This document shows, one piece after another, positions 7,289 to 12,456 of a DNA stretch of 12,665 bases. The notes beneath the pieces are model-generated. The model saw only the letters and a program-made list of their open reading frames with translations, was not told the origin of the DNA and did no database searches. A program made the position numbers and the translations under genes. Source of the stretch: an uncultured bacterium (GTDB taxonomy: Bacteria; Planctomycetota; Phycisphaerae; Sedimentisphaerales; Anaerobacaceae); contig CAJVYK010000047.1 in assembly GCA_913009865.1 (NCBI GenBank), positions 1-12,665 on the forward strand, in the 5' to 3' direction. Position 1 is the first letter of the stretch. Every line of letters begins with the position of its first letter.

Positions 7289-7316
7289 ATATTACTACAA
7301 GATTCGCTCTTGTCCA
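7289..7316 (-). promoter_or_regulatory. Candidate promoter of the GGDEF gene with an internal inverted repeat
   Basis: On the minus strand TGGACA (7311-7316) and TAATAT (7289-7294) are 16 bases apart, about 45 bases before the ATG at 7244. The spacer carries CAAGA-TTCGC-TCTTG (7298-7312), a perfect 5-bp inverted repeat placed where a regulator could act. A perfect palindrome CCGTACGG (7275-7282 region) lies in the leader. From 7317 to 7528 I see no gene or clear signal. Confidence 0.4.
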
Positions 7317-7528
7317 TCTATCGGATATTTGGCTAAGGATATTAGCAAAAAACTACCAAATTAAACCTAATAATGCGTTCAACTCCCTCATACCAATCGC
7401 TTAACCGGCAATACTCGGCGAAAGAGGCCGATAGATTTAGAAAAATATCCGAAAACTCCTGCGCGGTCCGCCTGGCTGAGGGCGCCCGGTAAAACATCGC
7501 ACAATTGGCACAGAAAAAAATGACCAAA

Positions 7529-7552
7529 TTTTTTCCAAAAAAGTTGAAAAAA
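7529..7552 (+). promoter_or_regulatory. A/T tracts (UP-element-like) upstream of the merR promoter
   Basis: A T6 tract (7529-7534) and two A6 tracts (7537-7542, 7547-7552) lie roughly one helical turn apart, directly upstream of the TTGACA at 7556. Such phased tracts bend DNA and can contact the RNA polymerase alpha subunit. This is an inference from base pattern only. Confidence 0.35.
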
Positions 7553-7555
7553 GAG

Positions 7556-7584
7556 TTGACATCCGATAAAAGGTGTTTTACATT
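7556..7584 (+). promoter_or_regulatory. Sigma-70-type promoter of the merR-flgB unit
   Basis: A perfect TTGACA (7556-7561) and TACATT (7579-7584) are separated by 17 bases. Transcription should start near 7591, leaving an untranslated leader of about 260 bases before the MerR-like start. CCGATAAA at 7563-7570 resembles a sigma-28 -10 box (GCCGATAA), but no TAAA lies 15 bases upstream. Confidence 0.6.
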
Positions 7585-7607
7585 TTACAAAATGTAAAAT
7601 ACCTTTT
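7568..7607. promoter_or_regulatory. 40-bp palindrome overlapping the -10 and start site (candidate operator)
   Basis: AAAAGGTGTTTTACATTTT, then AC, then AAAATGTAAAATACCTTTT: the 19-base arms match at 18 of 19 positions. The dyad covers the -10 box and the expected start point, the place for a repressor. The nearest gene encodes a MerR-like DNA-binding protein, so autoregulation is the simplest guess. The stem is too AT-rich for a typical terminator. Confidence 0.6.
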
Positions 7608-7655
7608 AGTAACTAACGTAACTTAACAACTGCTGACTTAAAAAAGTTAATAACC

Positions 7656-7754
7656 CAAACCGACTGGATTTTGCTGTTATCGCTTCGATCGGGGGCAGAC
7701 TCTGAGGTGAAGTTGAAGGATCTGGTTTACAGAAAAGAATAACGCATCGGTTTG
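7656..7754 (+). ncRNA. Structured 5' leader of the merR-flgB transcript (class unknown)
   Basis: CAAACCGA (7656-7663) pairs perfectly with TCGGTTTG (7747-7754) and closes a 99-base segment. Smaller hairpins lie inside: ATCG-CTT-CGAT near 7679-7689, CTG/CAG arms around it, and CTG-GTTTA-CAG before the closing strand. The shape is a multi-branched junction, as in many cis-regulatory RNAs. I do not recognise it as a known riboswitch. Pairing is by eye with no covariation support. Confidence 0.35.
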
Positions 7755-7762
7755 AGGAAGAG

Positions 7763-7793
7763 ATTCTTCGCTCCGCTCAGAATGTTTTATTCT
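7763..7793 (+). promoter_or_regulatory. Mutually exclusive hairpins in the merR-flgB leader
   Basis: ATTCT (7763-7767), AGAAT (7779-7783) and ATTCT (7789-7793) lie in a row. The middle copy can pair with either neighbour but not both. Such an arrangement can switch between two RNA folds. The first hairpin, TTCGCTCCGCTC inside, also looks like a short palindromic repeat that I recall from many bacterial genomes. Confidence 0.3.
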
Positions 7794-7851
7794 CTTAATC
7801 TTTGAAGTTGTTAACCGTCAAATAAAGTTCTTCAGAAAAAAGGTTTTTCTA

Positions 7852-8127
7852 ATGCAGCCGGAAACCAAAAATCGGACCTTTCAAATACCTGCTAAGCTCT
7901 ATCGAATCGGCGAGTTAGTTCGCTATACCCCCTTTTCCCGACAAACCATTCATAACTATACGATAATGGGTCTTATTCGTGAGGCACAATGGACTGAAGG
8001 CGGACATCGATTGTACGATGAGTCGGTGTTCGAAAGATTATCAAAAATCATTGAGCTTAAGAAAACAAAAACTCTTTGGGAAATAAGACAGATTCTAAGT
8101 AAAAGAGGACAGGGCAAAAGTGCATAA
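7852..8127 (+). CDS. MerR-like DNA-binding protein (short, HTH only)
   Basis: The product has 91 residues and is almost only a MerR winged-helix domain: YRIGELVRYTPFSRQTIHNY at about 17-36, then GLIREAQWTEGGHRLYDESV at 40-59 with the family's typical GGHRLYDE, then a helix and a short dimerisation-like tail. It lacks the C-terminal effector-binding domain of classic MerR proteins such as MerR or BmrR, so it has no visible ligand pocket. AGG at 7841-7843, eight bases before the ATG, is the likely ribosome binding site. It is followed after 58 bases by the FlgB-like gene. The 40-bp palindrome at its promoter suggests that it regulates itself. In other bacteria small MerR-like proteins act in flagellar or developmental control, but the target here is inferred only from neighbours. 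Confidence 0.88.
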   Translation: MQPETKNRTFQIPAKLYRIGELVRYTPFSRQTIHNYTIMGLIREAQWTEGGHRLYDESVFERLSKIIELKKTKTLWEIRQILSKRGQGKSA

Positions 8128-8185
8128 GAACAAAAAGCTTATGCTCTTATGACTTATATATTTATAACAGTAGCAAGGATTGCGT

Positions 8186-8602
8186 ATGAATCTGCCGTCA
8201 CTGATAACAGATAATATCACTGAGGTGCTCGTCAAGATAATCAAATTCACACAGACCCGCCAAAAAATCCTTACCCAGAACATAAACAATGTTCACAGTC
8301 CCGGCTTTGTTCCGAAGGACTTGGCGGTGGATGAGTTTTCAGAGTTGTTGAACAACGCAATCAATGAACATAGCCGAAGCCGGCGTCTTCTGCTCCGGGA
8401 TACTGAAAGTATCAAATTCGGTGTCAACGGCAGCTTCAAGGTTAAACCGACAATCGACAAATATGCCCAAAAGCTTTTCGAAAAAAATCGGGATGAGTAT
8501 CTCGAACTGCAAATAAATAAGCTCCTGGAAAATTCGCTTAACCAAAAAATAGCAGCAGAATTGCTGAAGCAAAAGCAAGGAATGATTTCAATTTTCGAGT
8601 AA
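8186..8602 (+). CDS. flgB: FlgB-like flagellar basal-body rod protein
   Basis: This 138-residue protein has the N-terminal motif of the proximal rod protein FlgB: LVKIIKFTQTRQKILTQNIN followed by NVHSPGFVPKDL, compared with NxANxxTPGYKxxD in the family. The middle is variable (an Arg/Ser-rich stretch, HSRSRRLLLRD). The C-terminal helix, about 108-138, matches the second helical half that packs on the first in rod proteins. Length agrees with FlgB (about 130-140). FlgB polymerises as part of the rod through the periplasm, connecting the MS ring to the hook. The start is set by AAGGA at 8175-8179, six bases before the ATG; the in-frame TTG at 8180 overlaps that site. flgC and fliE, its usual partners, are absent from this window. 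An alternative is a divergent paralogue with another rod role. Confidence 0.82.
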   Translation: MNLPSLITDNITEVLVKIIKFTQTRQKILTQNINNVHSPGFVPKDLAVDEFSELLNNAINEHSRSRRLLLRDTESIKFGVNGSFKVKPTIDKYAQKLFEKNRDEYLELQINKLLENSLNQKIAAELLKQKQGMISIFE

Positions 8603-8620
8603 CCACTGTCAAATGGTATT

Positions 8621-8798
8621 AGAAGTCATCCCAAAACCTGCTTTGATGTCGAAAATGAGAAATTTCGGCGTCTGGCAAGGAGGCCGAAACAGGCATAGTC
8701 ATAACTATGCCGATGCAGGCCCTTAAGGGGCAGGCCGACTTTTGTCCAGACGACAAAAGAGCCGTTTGCAGACCAAATGAGGTTTTGGGATGGCTTCT
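8621..8798 (-). repeat. MITE-like palindromic repeat, long copy B (178 bp)
   Basis: On the plus strand it starts AGAAGTCATCCCAAAACCTG and ends GGTTTTGGGATGGCTTCT; read on the minus strand the ends are those of copy A at 5788-5864. The interior holds perfect hairpins: GGCATAGT-CATA-ACTATGCC (8692-8711) and CTTTTGTC-CAGAC-GACAAAAG (8739-8759), plus the palindrome CCCTTAAGGG (8720-8729). No credible gene is inside; a minus-strand frame of about 60 codons consists only of repeat. It separates flgB from flhG. No target duplication is clear. Confidence 0.88.
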
Positions 8799-8858
8799 AG
8801 TCAATAAAAAATCTGATACTTGAAAAATCGGAAATTAGAGATGTTTTAAAAAAGACAA

Positions 8859-9704
8859 ATGGCAAACGAAGCGATTCACCTACAACAAATGATGGAAAGC
8901 TGCCGGCGTCAGGCGAAAGTTTTGGCGATAACCAGCGGTAAAGGAGGGGTCGGTAAGACTAATATAGCGGCAAATCTTGCGATATGTCTGGCTGCTTCGC
9001 GGAAAAAAGTTTTGCTCGTCGATGCGGACTTATCGTTAGGTAACCTCGATATTATTATGGACATTAACAGCAAATACAACATTTCGCATATGATTAACGG
9101 CCAAAAAAGCATTGAGGAAGTTATTCATACCGGCCCTGAGGGCCTGGAGATAATCTGCGGTGCCTCCGGGCTTGAGCAACTGGCTAACATCAATGAGTTT
9201 CAACGCCACCGGCTGTTGAAAGAATTATCGAGGATCGGCAGTGATACCGATGCAATTGTAATTGATACCGCAGCCGGCATTTTCAAGTCGGTTGTCGGCT
9301 TCTGCCTTGCCGCTGACCACGTTCTGGTGGTTACAACGCCGCAGGCCCCGGCGATGACCGACGCTTATGCAATGATTAAAGTGCTGGTTGGCAACAGGTT
9401 CACTGGCCGAATAAGTCTTATTGTGAACATAGCTGAAACATTAACGGAGGGCAAGAAGACCTATCAACAGATAGCAAACGTTGCAAAGCGATTTTTGAAC
9501 ACTCATGTGTATGACGCAGGGGTAATACTTAGAGACCAGCGACTGATTTCGGCTGTACGCATGCGAAAGCCGGTTGTCTTAGCTTATCCAAAGGCAAAAA
9601 TTACCTCATCGCTGGTAGCCTTAGCAGCGAAACTGAGTAATGGTTTGGCCGTCCAGTCCAACGATGACGGGTTTTTTAAGAAAGTTGTTGACTGGTTATT
9701 CTAA
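8859..9704 (+). CDS. flhG: FlhG/FleN-like MinD-family ATPase (flagellar number/placement regulator)
   Basis: This 281-residue SIMIBI-class ATPase probably controls flagellar number or position, with FlhF and FliM/FliY-type targets in other bacteria. A deviant Walker A, SGKGGVGKTN (26-35), carries the signature Lys28, and VLLVDADLSLGNLD (51-64) is the A' motif. VIDTAAG (134-140), in place of MinD's DSPAG, is characteristic of the FlhG/FleN branch. The last ten residues, GFFKKVVDWL plus F, form an amphipathic helix like the MinD/FlhG membrane-targeting sequence. The N-terminal segment EAIHLQQMMESCRRQ occupies the place of the FlhF-activating helix (DQAxxLR) but does not match it closely. No flhF lies in the window. 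The ATG at 8859 has no clear ribosome binding site; an upstream ATG at 8841 is closed by a stop. fliA follows after 181 bases. Confidence 0.88.
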   Translation: MANEAIHLQQMMESCRRQAKVLAITSGKGGVGKTNIAANLAICLAASRKKVLLVDADLSLGNLDIIMDINSKYNISHMINGQKSIEEVIHTGPEGLEIICGASGLEQLANINEFQRHRLLKELSRIGSDTDAIVIDTAAGIFKSVVGFCLAADHVLVVTTPQAPAMTDAYAMIKVLVGNRFTGRISLIVNIAETLTEGKKTYQQIANVAKRFLNTHVYDAGVILRDQRLISAVRMRKPVVLAYPKAKITSSLVALAAKLSNGLAVQSNDDGFFKKVVDWLF

Positions 9705-9706
9705 AG

Positions 9707-9728
9707 TTATCGACCAAAAAGTCGATAA
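9707..9728 (+). other. Stem-loop directly after flhG
   Basis: TTATCGAC-CAAAAA-GTCGATAA is a perfect 8-bp stem with a six-base loop, starting three bases after the stop codon. No T run follows, so it is not a standard terminator. It may protect the 3' end or partly stop transcription before fliA. Confidence 0.45.
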
Positions 9729-9827
9729 GAAAAGGGATAGGTGTTTTCTATACAGTCTGTAGTCAGCAGGTAAGGGTAAGGAAGAACACTGATGTTTATA
9801 GGACTTAAAACTCGGCTCTGCAAAATC

Positions 9828-9836
9828 TGTTAGAAT
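9828..9836 (+). promoter_or_regulatory. Extended -10 element upstream of fliA
   Basis: TGTTAGAAT contains TG one base before TAGAAT, which matches an extended -10. No -35 hexamer is seen. It lies about 50 bases before the GTG start and could give fliA its own promoter. Confidence 0.35.
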
Positions 9837-9846
9837 CATAGAACAC

Positions 9847-9868
9847 GGGTTCCCGCAAGGCGGGGCCC
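9847..9868 (+). promoter_or_regulatory. GC-rich hairpin in the fliA leader
   Basis: CCCGC-AAG-GCGGG (9852-9864) with a second GGG/CCC clamp outside (9847-9849 with 9866-9868) would form a stable hairpin that ends six bases before the GGAGG ribosome binding site (9875-9879). It could keep the site open or limit ribosome access; no ligand or factor is suggested. Confidence 0.4.
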
Positions 9869-9885
9869 TTTCATGGAGGAAAGCT

Positions 9886-10662
9886 GTGGAAACCAAACAA
9901 CATCTCGATATCGGCCAGATATGGGAGCAGTTTCACAAGACCGGCGATGACCGCTCCCGCAATCTACTTATGGAAAATTACAGGTACCTGGTGAAATATG
10001 CCGCCGAGCGGTTACACAGCAAATTACCTGACAAGGTTGAATTAGACGACCTTATCAGCGCCGGTATTTTTGGGCTGATGGACGCTATCGATGCTTTCGA
10101 CCCTGCCAGAGGTGTAAAGTTTGAGACATATTGCTCGCCTCGTATAAGAGGTTCTATTCTCGACGAGCTACGGAGTATGGACTGGGTGCCGCGATTGGTA
10201 CGTGCACGCGCCAGCCAGTTGACAAGGGCCACGCAGTCACTCGAGACACATCTTGGTCACAAGCCCACCGAAAAAGAAATCGCTGAAGAACTGGGTGTAG
10301 ATATGGAGGAGTTTAACAGACTCCAGCGAGATGCCAATGCAGTCAACCTGGTGTCATTGAGCACCAAGTTCAGCGATGGCGACGGCGAAAAAGATATCCG
10401 CGAAATAGACGTAATCAAAGATGAAAAAAGCCAGAACCCTCTGATAGAGACTCAAAAGCGAGACCTGAAAAATTTGCTTACCAAGGGACTGACACGGGCT
10501 GAACGGCTGATTGTCGTTTTGTATTATTATGAGGAGATGACAATGAAGGAAATCGGAGCAACACTGGATTTATCCGAGTCCCGCGTCTCGCAGATGCACT
10601 CATCTATTGTCGCACGTTTAAAAGCCCAGATGAACAACCGCAGAAAGGAATTTGCGATTTAA
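9886..10662 (+). CDS. fliA: RNA polymerase sigma factor FliA (sigma-28, FliA/WhiG family)
   Basis: This 258-residue sigma factor should direct transcription of late flagellar genes. Region 2 occupies about 30-100 and includes LVKYAAERLHSKLP, DLISAGIFGLMDAIDAFDP, GVKFETYCSPRIRGSILDEL and DWVPRLVR, the hallmark of the FliA/WhiG group. Region 3 (about 105-150, SLETHLGHKPTEKEIAEELG) and region 4 (about 202-252, LTRAERLIVVLYYYEEMTMK then LSESRVSQMHSSI) are complete. The start is a GTG, chosen because GGAGG lies six bases upstream and no ATG fits. The product length is typical. It follows flhG and precedes dapF, which has its own promoter. An anti-sigma FlgM gene is not in the window. FliA usually reads TAAA-N15-GCCGATAA; no good copy was seen here. 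Confidence 0.95.
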   Translation: METKQHLDIGQIWEQFHKTGDDRSRNLLMENYRYLVKYAAERLHSKLPDKVELDDLISAGIFGLMDAIDAFDPARGVKFETYCSPRIRGSILDELRSMDWVPRLVRARASQLTRATQSLETHLGHKPTEKEIAEELGVDMEEFNRLQRDANAVNLVSLSTKFSDGDGEKDIREIDVIKDEKSQNPLIETQKRDLKNLLTKGLTRAERLIVVLYYYEEMTMKEIGATLDLSESRVSQMHSSIVARLKAQMNNRRKEFAI

Positions 10663-10759
10663 TTATCGAGTCTTTACGAAGAACGCAAACCCTGGGTATT
10701 ACCTGGAACAGCACTTATCGGTCTCATCCCCCCTACTCTGCTAAATTCGGCAAACAAGT

Positions 10760-10787
10760 TTGATTTAATCCGGCATACGCATATACT
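10760..10787 (+). promoter_or_regulatory. Sigma-70-type promoter of dapF
   Basis: TTGATT (10760-10765) and TATACT (10782-10787) are 16 bases apart. Transcription would start near 10794, giving a leader of about 25 bases that contains AAGGAG (10806-10811), seven bases before the ATG. This separates dapF from the flagellar genes. Confidence 0.6.
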
Positions 10788-10818
10788 AAGGCGGTAGTTT
10801 TTTGCAAGGAGATACAGA

Positions 10819-11703
10819 ATGAGGTTTACCAAAATGCACGGGCTGGGCAATGACTATGTTTATGTCAACTGCTTCGAGGAGAAGGTCCAAAATCCCACAA
10901 AGCTGGCTCAAATCGTCAGTGACCGGCACAAGGGTATCGGCGCTGATGGGTTGATTCTTATATGTCCATCACAAATAGCTGATGTGCGGATGCGCATTTT
11001 CAACGCCGATGGTTCAGAGGCCCAAATGTGCGGAAATGGAACCCGATGCGTAGCCAAGTATGTTTATGAACACAGACTCGCCGAAGCACAAAGACCGTTT
11101 TCTGTGCCGGATTGCCCTGCCTGCTCTGCCTCATTGGGTATAGAAACTGCCAATGGTGTTTTAACCGTTGGTCTTATAATCGATAACGAAGACAAAGTTC
11201 AAAAGGTATGCGTCAATATGGGCCAACCCGTATTAGCCGCCGAGGATATACCAGTCAAACTACCCCTCAAAAAAGTAATTGAACAGCCAATGCAATTTCA
11301 AAGCCGCGCGTTCGTAATGACGTGCGTATCGATGGGCAATCCGCACGCTGTCTTTTTCCGTGATGACCTTGCAACAGTTGAACTGGAAAGAATCGGACCT
11401 GTAATCGAAAACCACAGCATATTCCCGCAGCGTATTAATGTGCATTTTGTTCAGGTCGATAAGCCCACAGAATTTACTATGCGAACGTGGGAGCGAGGCA
11501 GCGGAATTACCCTGGCCTGCGGCAGCGGCGCTTGTGCGTGCTGTGTGGCGGCGGTGCTTACCGGCCGAGCCAAGCGAGTATGTACTGCACATCTGCCGGG
11601 TGGGGACCTGGATTTGAATTGGCGCCAAGAAGATAATTGTGTCTATATGACCGGGCCGGCGGTTGAAGTCTTTGAGGGCTTTTTTGAGCGGCCAAAAAAG
11701 TGA
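10819..11703 (+). CDS. dapF: Diaminopimelate epimerase
   Basis: This 294-residue cytoplasmic enzyme converts LL-diaminopimelate to the meso form, for lysine and peptidoglycan synthesis. It starts MRFTKMHGLGNDYVYVN, the family's N-terminus. Both catalytic cysteines are present: Cys71 in ADGSEAQMCGNGTRC and Cys234 in GITLACGSGACACCVAAV. MGNPHAVFF (172-180) and RTWERGSG (222-229) are also conserved. Between 86 and 108 there is a Cys-containing insertion (VPDCPACSAS) longer than in E. coli DapF. The enzyme needs no cofactor. It has its own promoter, and converges with the pilZ gene, whose stop is three bases away. Its presence fits a lineage that makes peptidoglycan, as planctomycetes are now known to do. 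Position after fliA looks accidental. Confidence 0.97.
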   Translation: MRFTKMHGLGNDYVYVNCFEEKVQNPTKLAQIVSDRHKGIGADGLILICPSQIADVRMRIFNADGSEAQMCGNGTRCVAKYVYEHRLAEAQRPFSVPDCPACSASLGIETANGVLTVGLIIDNEDKVQKVCVNMGQPVLAAEDIPVKLPLKKVIEQPMQFQSRAFVMTCVSMGNPHAVFFRDDLATVELERIGPVIENHSIFPQRINVHFVQVDKPTEFTMRTWERGSGITLACGSGACACCVAAVLTGRAKRVCTAHLPGGDLDLNWRQEDNCVYMTGPAVEVFEGFFERPKK

Positions 11704-11706
11704 TTC

Positions 11707-12060
11707 TTACGTGCAAAGCTTCGGGGACTGGCAGAATTCGGCGGCTACGCCGTACCTGCCGGAAGATAAATTAGTGTCTGTGCGAGAATCGCAGATATTG
11801 CAGGTTCTCAAGACCATGGCAAAACCCGAAATCTTGCCGCCAAATTCAAGCAGACCTGTCGTCGGTGGTATTGACAATCTCACCTTTAACAGGTTGCCCT
11901 GCTTAAATGTGCCAACTGCAGTCTCAAAATACAAACCGCCGGGACTTACATCCACTGTGTAGCCGGTATGGAATTTCTCTGCTGCCGAACCAACTCTGCG
12001 GCATGATAAATCAAGCTTTATTGGCAACCGCTTATACTTTCGCCTTTCAGACCCACTCAT
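11707..12060 (-). CDS. PilZ-domain protein (predicted c-di-GMP receptor)
   Basis: From the ATG at 12060 the product has 117 residues and is a single PilZ domain. The c-di-GMP-binding motifs are complete: RKYKR (the RxxxR element) six residues in, and DVSPGG (DxSxxG) about 30 residues later. The last strand reads GRYGVAAEF. Stand-alone PilZ proteins pass the c-di-GMP signal to motility, polysaccharide or adhesion machinery, which fits the diguanylate cyclase and flagellar genes nearby. The frame is open to an ATG at 12090, but a TATATACTT promoter-like element lies at 12092-12099, so that ATG would precede the RNA start. AGGG nine bases before the 12060 ATG supports the shorter form; 12069 is another option. 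The Cys-rich tail (CQSPKLCT) is unusual. The gene is convergent with dapF. Confidence 0.85.
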   Translation of the reverse strand: MSGSERRKYKRLPIKLDLSCRRVGSAAEKFHTGYTVDVSPGGLYFETAVGTFKQGNLLKVRLSIPPTTGLLEFGGKISGFAMVLRTCNICDSRTDTNLSSGRYGVAAEFCQSPKLCT

Positions 12061-12091
12061 CAGAGGCATCCCTGTATAACCGCTCTTCATA

Positions 12092-12122
12092 AGTATATAA
12101 TGTACGCTCTATGCTGTTGCAG
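12092..12122 (-). promoter_or_regulatory. Candidate promoter of the pilZ gene
   Basis: On the minus strand TATATA/TATACT (12092-12099) is preceded 17 bases upstream by the weak hexamer CTGCAA (12117-12122). Transcription would begin near 12087. The region 12123-12296 beyond it is AT-rich, with one small hairpin (GATAG-ACAAACACC-CTATC near 12147-12165) and no gene that I can support. Confidence 0.35.
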
Positions 12123-12296
12123 AGCAAAATTCGTACCAAAACAAGCGATAGACAAACACCCTATCTTTACTTTCATAAGTACTTGCCCAGCATAAGGTTA
12201 AGCAAAATCAACAAGATCGGTATTATCTGTACGCAATAGACTTAGCGAAGGATGTGTCTGTGATGTTGACAAATAACAACACCGAAGACCGAATTT

Positions 12297-12355
12297 TTAT
12301 GTGCAAAGCTTCGGCGAGCAGCCAAATCTCAGAAGTTCAGGGCCGCAACTCAATT
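12297..12355 (-). pseudogene. Possible decayed duplicate of the pilZ 3' end
   Basis: On the minus strand the frame between stops at about 12355 and 12299 reads LSCGPELLRFGCSPKLCT, then stop. The real pilZ gene ends LSSGRYGVAAEFCQSPKLCT, then stop. The DNA shares GTGCAAAGCTTCGG (11711-11724 and 12301-12314), with similarity over about 26 bases and past the stop codon. Only 18 codons remain and no start is present. Chance similarity is possible. Confidence 0.3.
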
Positions 12356-12389
12356 AAGGACACATTCGCACTTGCCGCCCTGCCAATAA

Positions 12390-12424
12390 AAAAGGGCTGG
12401 GAGCTTAACGCTCCCAGCCCTTTT
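12390..12424. terminator. Strong bidirectional rho-independent terminator
   Basis: AAAAGGGCTGGGAGC-TTAAC-GCTCCCAGCCCTTTT is a perfect 15-bp stem with a five-base loop. On the minus strand it is followed by TTTTTTATT and lies 33 bases after the stop of the PEP-CTERM gene, so that gene is its main client. It also ends with T4 on the plus strand. Confidence 0.92.
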
Positions 12425-12456
12425 AAGACTCAGTTACAACCGAACAAATTATAAAT

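Noticed and set aside
7342..7527. 61-codon minus-strand frame upstream of the GGDEF gene
   Set aside because: No ribosome binding site, no recognisable motif, and no link to a promoter; it is likely a chance frame.
7563..7570. Sigma-28-like CCGATAAA upstream of merR-flgB
   Set aside because: There is no TAAA element 15 bases upstream and the box falls in the spacer of a good sigma-70 promoter.
11260..11628. 122-codon minus-strand frame inside dapF
   Set aside because: It is fully antisense to dapF, which has complete catalytic motifs.
12254..12454. 66-codon plus-strand frame before the PEP-CTERM gene
   Set aside because: It translates straight through the perfect terminator at 12390-12424 and has no family resemblance.
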